From NCBI GenBank assembly GCA_035471785.1, contig DATIPQ010000138.1, positions 1-64,000 of the forward strand: DNA of 64,000 nucleotides, given 5' to 3'. This DNA is from Acidobacteriota bacterium. GTDB lineage: Bacteria; Acidobacteriota; UBA6911; RPQK01; DATIPO01. Shown piece after piece: positions 47,628-57,283 of this stretch. How positions within the stretch are numbered: the stretch's first letter is position 1; each line of letters starts with the position of its first letter. The notes beneath the pieces were generated by a model. The model made no database searches, was not told the origin of the DNA, and saw only the letters and a program-made list of their open reading frames with translations. Position numbers and translations under genes: made by a program.

Positions 47628-49100
47628 TCAAGGTACGATTTCCACCAGCCGCATCATTCCCTGATCCTCGTGGTTGAGGATATGGCAGTGGAAGACGAAG
47701 CTGCCGATGTAGCGCTTGTAGAAGGTATAGAAGACCACCGGCTTGCCCTTGCGCACCAGGATGGTGTCCATCCAGCGCGGCGGGTTGAGTTCCTCATCTC
47801 CGATCTTGACCACCATGAAGGGATTGACGTGGATGTGGAAGGGGTGGTTCTGGTCGTCGGAGGACAGGTTCCACTGCTCGTAATGGCCCAGCTTGAGCTG
47901 CCAGGGAACCTCGTTGGGATTGAAGGGGACGCCGTTGATGTTGAAGAAGGTGCTGGAGTTGTTCTTGGCGAAGACCACGTCCTTCTGCGACTGGAGCTGG
48001 TCAGGGCGGATGTCTCTGAAAGGCTTGTACTTGGCCAGTTCGGCGCTATTGGGAAGGGACATCACGACCGGGTAGCCCTCGACCACGACGGTGGCTACCA
48101 GCTCCTCGTTGGTCGGCAGATTGCGCAGGCCCTGATCGGGTTGTTCGGCGATCTTCATGAGCTGGTAGGTTCCCGGCGCTCCCGCTTTGACGAGTACGTC
48201 CACACGGTTGCCCGGAGCCAGTTCTACCGATTCATGAGGGTCGATGGAACCGGTGGCCAGCCCGTCCCAGGCGATGACGTTGAGCTCATGGCCTTGCAGG
48301 CTCAGGTGGACCAGTTCCAGAATGCCGGCTTGAATGAAGCGCCAGCGCTGCACCTCGCCGGGCTTCATGCGGATGACCGGATGGACCTGCCCGTTGACGA
48401 AGGTTGGGCGGGTGTACTCGCCCTGCAACTGCGCAAAGTCTTCGATGGTGCCGATCCCGTCGTCGCCTAGCTCGTAGGGGATCTGCTGCAAGATCATGAT
48501 CCGATCTTTGGCGGCGGCGATTTGGGGATTGTTGTCCAGTCCGCCTTCCACGATCAGGGCTCCGCCCATGGCGCTGGCCACCTGCATGGCCGTGGATCCA
48601 TGCTTGTGGGGGTGGTACCAGAAGGTTCCCGCCGGGTGATCGTCGGGCAAGTTGAATTCGTAGAGAAGGCCTTGGCCGGGCTCCAGCTCGAGCAGGACGT
48701 TGTCGCTGTTGCCGGTGGGCGAAATGTGCCATCCGTGGGTGTGGAAGTTGGTGATGTTGAACCCGTGTGGGACATTGGGATCGGCGGGATGGTTCATGTC
48801 CTTGTGGGGGAGGTCGTTGTTGAGCTGCATGGTGATGCGGTCGCCCGCCTTGACCTTGAAGGTGGGCGGCCTCAAGGTGGCTTCATAGTTGCGCAGGTTG
48901 ACCTTGTCGCATCCCAGGATGTTGACGGCATAGGCCACCGTCATGACGGTGTCGAGCCTGCCGTTCTCGGAATCCCTGATCTCGGGCTGGAGCAGATTCT
49001 GGCCCTCGCAGTTCTGAGCCTGCAGCCAGCCCACGGCCAGGCAGAAACTCAGCACTACGGCCAAAAGACGGACTTTGGGCGTGGTCGCGATCCTCGACAT
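47628..49100 (-). CDS. Exported multicopper oxidase
   Basis: Signal peptide, then three cupredoxin domains with all copper-binding blocks: NFHTHGWHI, FWYHPHKHGSTAMQVASAMG, the type 1/3 block NHPFHIHVNPF, and FHCHILNHEDQGMMRLVEIV with the type 1 Cys, His and Met ligands. Similar in plan to CueO/bilirubin-oxidase-like enzymes; it may detoxify Cu(I) or oxidise phenolics in the periplasm. ATG 49100 is set by ggaggag just upstream; 490 residues. Confidence 0.92.
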   Translation of the reverse strand: MSRIATTPKVRLLAVVLSFCLAVGWLQAQNCEGQNLLQPEIRDSENGRLDTVMTVAYAVNILGCDKVNLRNYEATLRPPTFKVKAGDRITMQLNNDLPHKDMNHPADPNVPHGFNITNFHTHGWHISPTGNSDNVLLELEPGQGLLYEFNLPDDHPAGTFWYHPHKHGSTAMQVASAMGGALIVEGGLDNNPQIAAAKDRIMILQQIPYELGDDGIGTIEDFAQLQGEYTRPTFVNGQVHPVIRMKPGEVQRWRFIQAGILELVHLSLQGHELNVIAWDGLATGSIDPHESVELAPGNRVDVLVKAGAPGTYQLMKIAEQPDQGLRNLPTNEELVATVVVEGYPVVMSLPNSAELAKYKPFRDIRPDQLQSQKDVVFAKNNSSTFFNINGVPFNPNEVPWQLKLGHYEQWNLSSDDQNHPFHIHVNPFMVVKIGDEELNPPRWMDTILVRKGKPVVFYTFYKRYIGSFVFHCHILNHEDQGMMRLVEIVP

Positions 49101-49344
49101 TTTCTCCTCCCCTAATGCAATGAACAATTTGAAATATTGTCCTGATGGACTTGAGGGCCGATTATGCGCGGGGTGGTCGGTGCTGTCAATAGCCTATAGC
49201 TCGTACAGCCACGCACAGTGAGGGACGCTGTTTAAAGGCCGATTGGGCCGGCTCCGCCGCGATCCGCCCGGTGAGTTGGCAGGAGGTGGAGAATTCTGTC
49301 CTTTAAAAGCCAACCATCCGAGGGTGAAGTCCGTCTTAAGGGTA

Positions 49345-50100
49345 ATGCTCAAGACATTGCTGCGCCGAATTTCGGGTTCTGACGCCCAACAGCAGATGGA
49401 AGATTTTTTGCGGGCCCGCGCCGACACGCCTCTGATCAGCCTGGAGGGAATCTCCAAGGTTTTCGTGAGCGGCAACGGCGAGGTGCGCACGCAAGCCCTG
49501 TGCGAAGTCGATCTGCAGATTGAGCGGGGCGAGTTCGTTACCGTGGCGGGTCCCTCGGGATGCGGGAAATCGACTTTGCTGCATATCATCGGCCTGCTGG
49601 AAACGCCTTCCACCGGCACCTACACGCTCAACGGAACTCCGGTAGCCGGACTGAAGCCCCAGCAGATGGCCTACATCCGCAACAAGTGCGTCGGCTTCAT
49701 CTTCCAAAACTTCAACCTGATCGGCGACCTGACGGTCTACGAAAACGTGGAAACGCCCTTGACCTACCTGAAGATGCCCGCCGAGCAACGTCGTCAGAGG
49801 GTTATGGACGCGCTCTCCAAAGTGGGGATGAATTCCTACGCCCGCCGCTATCCTTCCCAGATCACCGGCGGCGAGCAGCAGCGCGTGGGCGTGGCCCGGG
49901 CGGTGGTGGCCGATCCGCTCATTCTGCTGGCCGACGAGCCCACCGGCAACCTCGATTCCAAGAACGGCGAAGCCGTGATGAGCCTGCTCCAAGACCTCCA
50001 CGCCAAAGGCGCTACACTCTTCCTGGTCACCCACAACCCCGACTACGCCCGCCGCTCCCAACGCACCGTTAAACTCTTCGACGGCGAAACCAGCAACTGA
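49345..50100 (+). CDS. MacB/LolD-type ABC transporter ATPase
   Basis: Walker A GPSGCGKST, Q-loop FIFQNFNLIGDLTVYENV, signature SQITGGEQQRVGVARAVVADP (ITGGE replaces LSGGQ), Walker B LILLADEPTGNLD, H-loop VTHNPDYA. This is the MacB/LolD/FtsE-like group. No permease is adjacent; the MacB-type permease fragment at 63701 is far away and on the other strand. ATG 49345 (aaggg upstream) is chosen; ATG 49396 is an alternative. Confidence 0.88.
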   Translation: MLKTLLRRISGSDAQQQMEDFLRARADTPLISLEGISKVFVSGNGEVRTQALCEVDLQIERGEFVTVAGPSGCGKSTLLHIIGLLETPSTGTYTLNGTPVAGLKPQQMAYIRNKCVGFIFQNFNLIGDLTVYENVETPLTYLKMPAEQRRQRVMDALSKVGMNSYARRYPSQITGGEQQRVGVARAVVADPLILLADEPTGNLDSKNGEAVMSLLQDLHAKGATLFLVTHNPDYARRSQRTVKLFDGETSN

Positions 50101-50211
50101 GCAGTTCCAATGCCGGTCCGCTGTCAAGCTGCTCCGAGGGTCGATAAGAACTGAAGTCGGCGGCGGAAGGGTGAGTTCCAGCGTTTCCCTGACCGGAGAT
50201 TGGAACGGGTT

Positions 50212-50287
50212 TGGTAGCCCCAGGGGGATTCGAACCCCCGTTTCCGCCGTGAGAGGGCGGCGTCCTAGTCCCCTAGACGATGGGGCC
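50212..50287 (-). tRNA. tRNA-Glu (anticodon CTC)
   Basis: Read on the minus strand: acceptor GGCCCCA / TGGGGCT with discriminator A and an encoded CCA (50212-50214), anticodon stem CCGCC/GGCGG enclosing the loop CTCTCAC (anticodon CTC), and T-arm GGGGGTTCGAATCCCCC. 76 bases. Confidence 0.95.
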
Positions 50288-50381
50288 GCCGCAGGAATGT
50301 AGCAAGATCGCCGAGAGCTTGTCAATCCAGGGCCGCCCTGTCAGAATCGCCCCTAAACCCCCCTCTTGCAGAGGAGAACAG

Positions 50382-51485
50382 ATGGATCGAAGACGCTTTC
50401 TGATCGGGACTGCCGCAGGACTGGCGGCGCTCAAGGTGATGGGCTGTCAGCCCCGGGATCCTCAGGCCGCCGGGGACGGGACTCCCTTGCTGCGGCTGGA
50501 TTCCAACGAGAACGCCCTGGGACTGGCTCCTTCAGCCCGCCAGGCCCTGGTGGAGGGGCTGGTGGACGCCAACCGCTATCCCGGCGACATCTATCCCCGC
50601 TTCAAGGAGATGGTGGCGGGCGCGCTGGGCGTGGAGACGGAGCAGGTGGTCATGAGCGGAGGATCGGCCCAACTGCTGGTGATGGCGGCCGAGGCCTTCT
50701 CCCAGCTTGAAGGGGGCACGGCCCTGCAAGGCCGCCCCACTTTCCTGACCTTCTCCGATCAGGCCAAGGCCCGAGGCGTGACGGTGCGCGAATTCGACCT
50801 GGCCGATGGACGCGACTATCCTCTGGACGCCATGCGCCAGGCGGCCAGCCAGATAGAAGGGCCGGTGCTGGTTTACATCTGCAATCCCAACAATCCCACC
50901 GGGACGGTGATTTCCAGCCAGGCTGTAGCCGACTGGATGAAGGAGGCGCCGTCCGAAACCTGGTTTTTGATCGACGAGGCCTATCACGAGTTCGTGCGCG
51001 ACGAACGCTACCGCAGTTTGGTTGCCGAGGCGGCGGCCCGTCCCCGCACGCTGGTCACCCGCACGTTTTCCAAGATTTACGCCATGGCCGGCTTGCGGGT
51101 CGGTTACGGCGTGGCCCATCCCGAGACGGCCAAGCAGTTGGGCGAGCTGGCCCAATGGGGTCGAGTCAACCACGCCGGCGCCTGCGCCGCCCTGGGCTGC
51201 TACGGCGACCAGGAATACTTGCAGCGCAGTTTCCAGAGCAACCTGCAGGCGCGGCGGATCGTCACTGCGGCTCTGGACGAAATGGGAATCGAGTACCTGC
51301 CCAGCCAGACCAACTTCATCTTCCACCGCATCCCCGGCAGGGTTGCCGATCACATCGAAGCGATGCGCCGGCAGGGAGTGCTGGTAGGCCGCCCCTTCCC
51401 CCCGCTGCTCGACTGGAACCGCGTTTCCTTAGGCCTGCCAGAAGAGATGGAGCAGTTCGTAGAGGCCCTCAGGAAGGTGGTCTAA
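50382..51485 (+). CDS. Exported HisC-like PLP aminotransferase
   Basis: Class I/II aminotransferase of the histidinol-phosphate type: RLDSNENALGLAPSA, VYICNPNNPTGTV, the FLIDEAYHEFV Asp and PLP-Lys segment TRTFSKIYAMAGLRVGYG. The N-terminus carries a twin-arginine signal (DRRRFLIGTAAGLAALKV) ending in a lipobox-like VMGC, so the enzyme is predicted to be exported, possibly as a lipoprotein; ordinary HisC is cytosolic. ATG 50382 is supported by gaggag. Confidence 0.88.
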   Translation: MDRRRFLIGTAAGLAALKVMGCQPRDPQAAGDGTPLLRLDSNENALGLAPSARQALVEGLVDANRYPGDIYPRFKEMVAGALGVETEQVVMSGGSAQLLVMAAEAFSQLEGGTALQGRPTFLTFSDQAKARGVTVREFDLADGRDYPLDAMRQAASQIEGPVLVYICNPNNPTGTVISSQAVADWMKEAPSETWFLIDEAYHEFVRDERYRSLVAEAAARPRTLVTRTFSKIYAMAGLRVGYGVAHPETAKQLGELAQWGRVNHAGACAALGCYGDQEYLQRSFQSNLQARRIVTAALDEMGIEYLPSQTNFIFHRIPGRVADHIEAMRRQGVLVGRPFPPLLDWNRVSLGLPEEMEQFVEALRKVV

Positions 51486-51493
51486 GCCCTCCT

Positions 51494-53008
51494 TCAGCGG
51501 AAGAGCAGCAAGAGGAGAGTGATCGCCAGGAAGTTGTTGAGGGCATGGGCCGTCATGGGGGCGATCAGCGAATCCCTCCATTCGCGCAGCATGGCCAGCA
51601 CGAATCCGATGGCGGTCAAAACGGGCAGGGCGGCCAGTCCCTGAGGATGGATAGCGGCAAAAATAATCCCCGACAACAACGCCGATGTCGCTCCGGAGTA
51701 GCGCATACGCAGGTGGCTGAAGAGGGCTCCTCGAAAAACCGACTCCTCCACCACGGGAGCCCACACGCAGGCCAGCAGATAGATCTGCAAGATCTGCCAG
51801 AATCCGCCGCTCAACGCTTCCAGAGCCGCCGGGTGGCTGGGTTGGGTCTCGAAAACCTGAGAGATGAAGAAGGTCGCTGCCACTCCCGCCGCCATCACTG
51901 GAATTCCGGCCAGGTAGCCGCCCACCCCGCTGAGCACTTCCCATCCGGCGCCGCGTCCCCGATTCCAGCCCAGCGCCTGCCTCAACTGCCTCCGCGAAAC
52001 GCCCCGCAGCAGCGGCCAGAGCGGCGCCAGCAATGCTCCCCAAAGGACGATGGCCAGCAGGGGTACGCCTCCCAAGAGCTGTCCTATCCCTTCCCCAATC
52101 ACGGTCAGCATCAGCAGCAGCGGCAAGAAGAAGACGACGACTTCCAACAAAGGACGGCTCAGGGCGGCGGATTGACTGCGCAGGGTCCGGTAGTGTGTCC
52201 GCAGGTGTTCTCTGGCGAAAAGGAGAATTGCCGCCGCCAAGAGCACGAATCCCGTCGCGGCTGCCGCAAGCAGTCCCAGTCCTGCCGACAAGAGGACGAT
52301 TGTCGTTCTCCAGATGACGGAATGGGCCGACACCGACTCGTCGCCGCCCTGCTCCAGCGCCAAGCGGGCATACCAGTGATGGCGATCGATCAACCTCTGG
52401 CGCTGCTCCTGGGAGAGCGAGTCGGAGCCTTGCTGGTAGATGGTGGCGAAGACCTGAGCGTCCTCTTCCAGGCTCTGGGGAGAAACCGAGGGTGCTTGGT
52501 CGTCGCCAGAGCCGGCAATGACGGCCGAGATGGAGCCCTTGACCTCTTCAAGGCGTTGCAGAGCGGCATCTCTTCCCCGCATCTCGGCCAGGACAGGGAC
52601 GGTGCGGAGCCGGCTAACAAGCGTCGCGGCGGAAGATTCCACTTCCTCCAGCATCGAGTCCACAAGCTGCTCCGAACTCGTTTCATCTTCGGCACTACCG
52701 CCGACTGCGATCCCCATCTTGGAGAGGCGATAGACGCCCAGCGCATAGCGGGAGGTCAGGCGGAAGTGAGGATCTTCAGCGAGATCTCCCAGCGGCTGCG
52801 TCAGCGGCGACGAGCTGGACTGGTGAAGCTCTTGTTGCTGGAGGAAGGCCAGCACCATGAATGCGCCCACGAACAGGGACAGCAGCAGCCAAAGCCACCA
52901 CGTCGGCTGGCGCGGCGGGTCAAGGTCCTGCGGAGATTTTTCTTGTCCAGTTCTTGCAGCATCGTGCTGGGGCGTGTTCTCCGGGGCGTCCCTGGGTGTC
53001 TCTTCCAC
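51494..53008 (-). CDS. CPBP-family intramembrane glutamic endopeptidase
   Basis: The C-terminal half holds the CPBP (Abi/Rce1-like) core: VEESVFRGALFSHL (EExxxR), FAAIHPQG (FxxxH) and HALNNF (HxxxN/D). The N-terminal ~280 residues contain one helix near residue 38, a long hydrophilic extracytoplasmic region (about 65-235) with no known domain, then more helices. Function could be prenyl-protein or peptide processing. Convergent with the aminotransferase gene (8 bases). Confidence 0.85.
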   Translation of the reverse strand: MEETPRDAPENTPQHDAARTGQEKSPQDLDPPRQPTWWLWLLLSLFVGAFMVLAFLQQQELHQSSSSPLTQPLGDLAEDPHFRLTSRYALGVYRLSKMGIAVGGSAEDETSSEQLVDSMLEEVESSAATLVSRLRTVPVLAEMRGRDAALQRLEEVKGSISAVIAGSGDDQAPSVSPQSLEEDAQVFATIYQQGSDSLSQEQRQRLIDRHHWYARLALEQGGDESVSAHSVIWRTTIVLLSAGLGLLAAAATGFVLLAAAILLFAREHLRTHYRTLRSQSAALSRPLLEVVVFFLPLLLMLTVIGEGIGQLLGGVPLLAIVLWGALLAPLWPLLRGVSRRQLRQALGWNRGRGAGWEVLSGVGGYLAGIPVMAAGVAATFFISQVFETQPSHPAALEALSGGFWQILQIYLLACVWAPVVEESVFRGALFSHLRMRYSGATSALLSGIIFAAIHPQGLAALPVLTAIGFVLAMLREWRDSLIAPMTAHALNNFLAITLLLLLFR

Positions 53009-53127
53009 CCTTCTAGTCTACCAGCGTCGCTGCCAGGAAGACGGCCTCCCCTGACTCCCGCTCCTCAGGACGGAACCCCTGAGGACTTGCCGGCGTGTAA
53101 ATATCAAAGGGAGTGAAGGGAGAAGTC

Positions 53128-53754
53128 ATGCATTTACTGGTAACAATGGTGTTGCTTCTGGCGGCGCCGCCGGAAGACTATAAAGACGCGCCTTTTCAAG
53201 GCTGGGCGATGAGCGAAGAACGGGGCTCAACCCGCCTGATCTACTTCAGCAAGACCTCGGACAAACCGTGGAACTACTCGCCCGGACAGGTGGCCATCGA
53301 ATACGGCCAACCTCCCTGGAAGCAGGAGTACGCCCAGCAGTTCGACCGGTTGACCCGGGGCAAGCGCTGGCGCATGGGTCAGAACTACTGGAGCAACCTC
53401 GACACCCGTTTTCCCCTGCGCATGGGTCAAACCACCGTCCAGCCCGGAATCTACTACGCGGTGCTGGAACGCAGCGCCGAAGACGACTGGGCACTGATTC
53501 TGCTCGATCCCGATTCGACTTACGAGATGAAGATCGACGCCTGGCACGTCAACCGCAAGGAAAGTCCCGAGGGCCTCCGCGTCCCGCTGCAATGGTCGAA
53601 GGAAGAGAGGGTGGCCGACAAGCTGCAAATCGACTTCACGCTGGACGAAGCCGACCACCGAAAAGCCGTCCTCAACATCCGCTTCGGCCCCCACCGCCTG
53701 TGGGTCCCGGTGCAAGCCCTGTTCCAAGGAACCCAGGTCAGCCCGGAAGAATAG
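53128..53754 (+). CDS. DUF2911 domain protein, exported
   Basis: A short signal-like hydrophobic N-terminus (MHLLVTMVLLLAAPPED), then a DUF2911 fold: IEYGQPPWKQ, RGKRWRMGQNYWSNLDTRFPLRMG and PGIYYAVLERSAEDDWALIL. The domain is common in Bacteroidetes and Acidobacteria; function unknown. ATG 53128 is set by gaagggag; 208 residues. Confidence 0.85.
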   Translation: MHLLVTMVLLLAAPPEDYKDAPFQGWAMSEERGSTRLIYFSKTSDKPWNYSPGQVAIEYGQPPWKQEYAQQFDRLTRGKRWRMGQNYWSNLDTRFPLRMGQTTVQPGIYYAVLERSAEDDWALILLDPDSTYEMKIDAWHVNRKESPEGLRVPLQWSKEERVADKLQIDFTLDEADHRKAVLNIRFGPHRLWVPVQALFQGTQVSPEE

Positions 53755-53816
53755 GTCCAAAGCGCTGAATCCAATGTGTTCACTTCCCGGTTTCTCTCGG
53801 TCCTCCCCTGGATGAC

Positions 53817-53888
53817 TTAGCCCAGCACGGCCACGGTCTCATCCCGCAACTCCTCCAGATCAGCGTCCTCGTCGTAGAAAGCGCGCAT
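53817..53888 (-). pseudogene. 5' fragment of ketol-acid reductoisomerase (ilvC)
   Basis: Reads MRAFYDEDADLEELRDETVA VLG then TAA. This is the N-terminus of IlvC (Y-x-DxDADL...VAVLGYGSQG). The stop replaces the Tyr of the GYGSQG loop, and the next codons (Gln-Gly) still match before similarity ends. It is in frame with and 6 bases after the aldehyde dehydrogenase remnant. Only 23 codons remain, so the call is tentative but specific. Confidence 0.5.
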
Positions 53889-53894
53889 ATCCAG

Positions 53895-54062
53895 TCAAAG
53901 CCTGATCCAGACGCTCTTGGTCTGGCTGTAGAGATCGAGAGTGTAGTCCACTTCCAAGGCCTTGCCGGAAGCCGCCTCGCAGGGCCGTCCGTCGATCCAC
54001 AACCGTCCCGGCGCGATGTCCCTGGGCGCCGGGTCCATGTTGGGAGAAGCTGTTCGCTGCAT
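53895..54062 (-). pseudogene. Aldehyde dehydrogenase remnant with internal deletion
   Basis: A 55-codon ORF in which the first ~38 codons match the N-terminus of aldehyde dehydrogenases (GRLWIDGRPCEAASGKALEV) and the last ~17 match their extreme C-terminus (LDLYSQTKSVWIRL), joined in frame with the entire ~430-residue middle, including the catalytic Cys and Glu, missing. This is best explained by an in-frame deletion. The product, if made, cannot be an enzyme. Confidence 0.5.
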
Positions 54063-54319
54063 GGCCTAGAGCTTACAAGATTCGCAACTGACCGGGAAGG
54101 CGGCCCCAGCCAAGGAGAACGTGGTCGGCGCTTGATACCTGGCAACGGCCAACGCTCCATACGTTCCTCGTTACCGCCCACGATTTCAGATTCAAGGCCA
54201 TCGGGCTTCTGTCCCCGGGAAGTGCCTTCGCAGGTCAGAAGGCGAGAAAAGAACGGTGCTAACTTGAGCATCAAGCTTCCGCACTTTTTAACGATCAGCG
54301 TTGTGGCCTGGAGAACAGC

Positions 54320-57283
54320 ATGAGACGCTTCAAGCAGTTATCCGCAACAAGCATCCTGGGCCTGGGGATCGTAGCCGTGGCCGGACTGCTGACGGCCCGA
54401 GGCTTGCAGGAGGCCAACGGCGCCCAAGCGCCTCCCTTGCAGCGCTCCCAGACGGGACATCCCACCTTCATGAGTCCGCATTCCAATCCCATCGTCCTGA
54501 TCGGCGGACGCGTCTTCGTCGCCAACACTCCCGCCGATACCGTGGACGTCATCGACGCCTCCAGCCATTCCATCCTCGCGCGGGTCAACGTGGGCATCGA
54601 CCCGGTGGCGATCGCGGTGCGTCCGGACGGCAAGGAAGTCTGGGTCAGCAATCACATCTCAGACTCGGTGAGCGTCATCGACAGCGATCCGCAAAGCCTC
54701 ACCTACCTGCAAGTCCTGGCCACGGTTCAGGACTTCGACCCCGTCACCAAGGCGACCCGCTTTGACGAGCCTGTGGGGCTGGCTTTCGCCGACAATGAGA
54801 AAGCCTACGTGGCGCTGTCGTCAGAGAACCAGGTTGCCGTCATCAGCGTGCCCGAGCGGCGGGTGGTGAAACGGCTGACGATCACGGCCCAGGATCCTCG
54901 GGCGTTGACCGTGCGCGGCGACCGGCTCTACGTGATTCCTTTCGAGTCCAACAACCAGACCCAGATCTCGGGCTGCACAGGACCCGTCAATGGGGACTTG
55001 TGTACCTTTAATGCCATCCAACATTCCAACAACGTGTTGTCGTTGGGCATCGACGTCGACATCGTCAAGAATCCGGCCGTCCCGGACCGCGACCTTTACG
55101 TCTTCGATACGACTACCGACCGCCTGGTCCGGGTTGTCAGCAAGGTGGGGACGTTGCTCTATGGCCTGACCGTGGACTCCGCCGGACGCGTCTTCGTGGC
55201 TCAGACGGAGGCCCGCAATCATGTCAACGGCCGGGCCGGGACCCGAGGGGACGGCTTGGCTGAGCTGGAAAACCGGGCCTTCCTCAACCAGATCGCCCGC
55301 GTCGACTGCGGCGGGGGGGGCTGCGGCTCTCCCCAGGTGATCGATCTCGAGCCGCTTCCACCCCAGCATCCGGCGCCTGCTATGGCGTTGGCGACGCCTT
55401 ACGCCATTCAGATCAGCGCCGACGACTCGACGCTGGTCGTCTCGGCGGCTGGCTCCAATAAGCTCTTCACCATCGACGCCGCCAGCGGACAAGCTCTGGG
55501 ACGCACCGATGTCGGCGCGGTTCCTAGAGGCATCGCGCTGGAGTCGGGCGTCCAGGGTGAGCCGGCCCGGGCCTGGGTACTCAATGCCGTCTCCAACACG
55601 GTGTCGCTGGTCGATCTCTCCGATCCCTCCCACCCCGAGGTGGTCGAGACTGTTGCTTTGGAGGATCCCACTCATCCCGAAGTGAAGCGGGGGCGGATGG
55701 TCTTTCACGACGCCAGTGCGTCCAGCACGGGGACTTTCTCCTGCGAGAGCTGCCATCCTGACGGGCACACCGACCAGTTGCTGTGGGTATTGGACACGCC
55801 GATCTGCAGTGTGCCAGGCTGCACCCAGATTCCGCCTCGCATAACGATGCCGGTCCGGGGTCTGCGCGACACCGCCCCCTATCACTGGGACGGCATTCCC
55901 GGCGATCCCTATGGCGGAAGAAACACCGCCAATATCATGGGCTCCGACCCCCCGAACAGCGACGTCAATGTTCCTGAGAGCAGTACCCGCCATCTCGTCG
56001 ACGGAGGGTTGGCTACCACCATGCTGAGGGTTGGCGACCCGACGGTCAACGACGAAGGCAAACCCGGCGCATTTACAGCCGGCCAGCGCGATGACATGGC
56101 CAGGTTCCTGCTCAGCGTACCTTACCCGCCGTCCAGGAGGCGTTCCTTCGACAACGTCCTTTCAGACACCGCCGAGCGGGGCTTCAAGGTCTTTCACATC
56201 GACGGAGTCATTACTGCCGATGGCCCCAATACCTGCGGCGACTGTCATCGAATGCCCTTCTGGGTCAGCACCAATACGCCGGAGACGGGGATGGACGCAC
56301 CCACCTGGCGCGGAGCCTACGACCGCTGGCTGATTCTGCCCCAGGGCCGGGTCAACCTGGTGGACCTCATGCTCCCCTCCGCGCGCCAGACCGGGATCGT
56401 GGAGAGGGACATGTGGGTGGGGCTGAGCCCGGCCCTCGAGCCCGCCTGGAACATGGTGACCGAAGGCAGCACCGGTTTCTCCGGATCCTTCGCCCGCCAG
56501 GTCACCCTCAATCAGGGCTCCGCCCGGTCCGCCTTGACCGATGACCTGCTCAACGCCTTGGAAGTGTCGGCTAGTGAAGGCGCCGTCCTGCTCCAGGGCG
56601 AAGGTGTGTTCATCGACGGCGACAGCGCCCTGCCGGTCCGCTTGCAGTACGTATCGGGCCTCTATGTGGAGGACGGTCCCAGGCCCCAAAGGTTTACCCG
56701 CTCCGATCTGATCGGACGCGCCTCGGCCGGGGAGCTGCTCGTCACCTTTACCGGACGCCTGGGCGTCAATGTCGATCTGGATCACCCCCAGCCCGCCCTT
56801 TGGAGTCAGGGACCTATCGAGGAGCAACGGGGGCCCCAGATTTTCCCCACCGTCCTGGACGGCAGCAACTCCATGCTGCTCAGCGCACGGCATGTTGAAG
56901 CGGGGGCCCGAGTCTATGTCGACGGAAGACGGATCCTGGGCAACGTCCGGTGTCATCAAGGAGGCCAGCTTCCCGACTGCTCGGGCGAGGACGTAGTGGT
57001 CCAATTGGCGACGGTTCCCCCGTCGCCCGGCATGCACTTCTTGCAGGTCCAGAACAGCAATGGTCTTTTCAGCAATGATTTCATCTTTTTCTCGGCGGCC
57101 GGAGCCGGTTGCGACTGCGACATCAACGACGATGGAGGCGTAGATGTCGCGGACGTGCAGAGCATGATCAACGAAGCCCTGCAAAGCGCCCCGCCCACTT
57201 GCGACCTGAATCAAGACGGCGCCATTAACGTGGCCGACATTCAGGCGGTAATCAACGCCGCACTTGGTGGAGGATGCCAATGA
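54320..57283 (+). CDS. Exported beta-propeller/di-heme cytochrome protein with C-terminal dockerin
   Basis: 987 residues. Signal peptide (about 1-35); YVTN/NHL-like propeller repeats to ~450 (VFVANTPADTVDVIDASSHS, VWVSNHISDSVSVID); two c-type heme sites, CESCH at 475-479 and CGDCH at 639-643, in a cytochrome-c-peroxidase-like region with TAPYHWDG between them; a beta region; then a type I dockerin at ~931-987 with two calcium loops (DINDDGGVDVAD and DLNQDGAINVAD). The next two genes encode cohesin-like proteins, and the first overlaps this gene by 4 bases. Predicted to be held on a cohesin scaffold outside the cell and to take part in redox chemistry; the substrate is unknown. Confidence 0.85.
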   Translation: MRRFKQLSATSILGLGIVAVAGLLTARGLQEANGAQAPPLQRSQTGHPTFMSPHSNPIVLIGGRVFVANTPADTVDVIDASSHSILARVNVGIDPVAIAVRPDGKEVWVSNHISDSVSVIDSDPQSLTYLQVLATVQDFDPVTKATRFDEPVGLAFADNEKAYVALSSENQVAVISVPERRVVKRLTITAQDPRALTVRGDRLYVIPFESNNQTQISGCTGPVNGDLCTFNAIQHSNNVLSLGIDVDIVKNPAVPDRDLYVFDTTTDRLVRVVSKVGTLLYGLTVDSAGRVFVAQTEARNHVNGRAGTRGDGLAELENRAFLNQIARVDCGGGGCGSPQVIDLEPLPPQHPAPAMALATPYAIQISADDSTLVVSAAGSNKLFTIDAASGQALGRTDVGAVPRGIALESGVQGEPARAWVLNAVSNTVSLVDLSDPSHPEVVETVALEDPTHPEVKRGRMVFHDASASSTGTFSCESCHPDGHTDQLLWVLDTPICSVPGCTQIPPRITMPVRGLRDTAPYHWDGIPGDPYGGRNTANIMGSDPPNSDVNVPESSTRHLVDGGLATTMLRVGDPTVNDEGKPGAFTAGQRDDMARFLLSVPYPPSRRRSFDNVLSDTAERGFKVFHIDGVITADGPNTCGDCHRMPFWVSTNTPETGMDAPTWRGAYDRWLILPQGRVNLVDLMLPSARQTGIVERDMWVGLSPALEPAWNMVTEGSTGFSGSFARQVTLNQGSARSALTDDLLNALEVSASEGAVLLQGEGVFIDGDSALPVRLQYVSGLYVEDGPRPQRFTRSDLIGRASAGELLVTFTGRLGVNVDLDHPQPALWSQGPIEEQRGPQIFPTVLDGSNSMLLSARHVEAGARVYVDGRRILGNVRCHQGGQLPDCSGEDVVVQLATVPPSPGMHFLQVQNSNGLFSNDFIFFSAAGAGCDCDINDDGGVDVADVQSMINEALQSAPPTCDLNQDGAINVADIQAVINAALGGGCQ

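Noticed and set aside
49345-50100. Pairing of the lone MacB-type ATPase with the permease at 63701
   Set aside because: 13 kb apart on opposite strands; these families are multiplied in such genomes, so a link cannot be inferred.
53780-54274. 164-residue minus-strand ORF
   Set aside because: A different frame over the aldehyde dehydrogenase and ilvC remnants; no family sequence.
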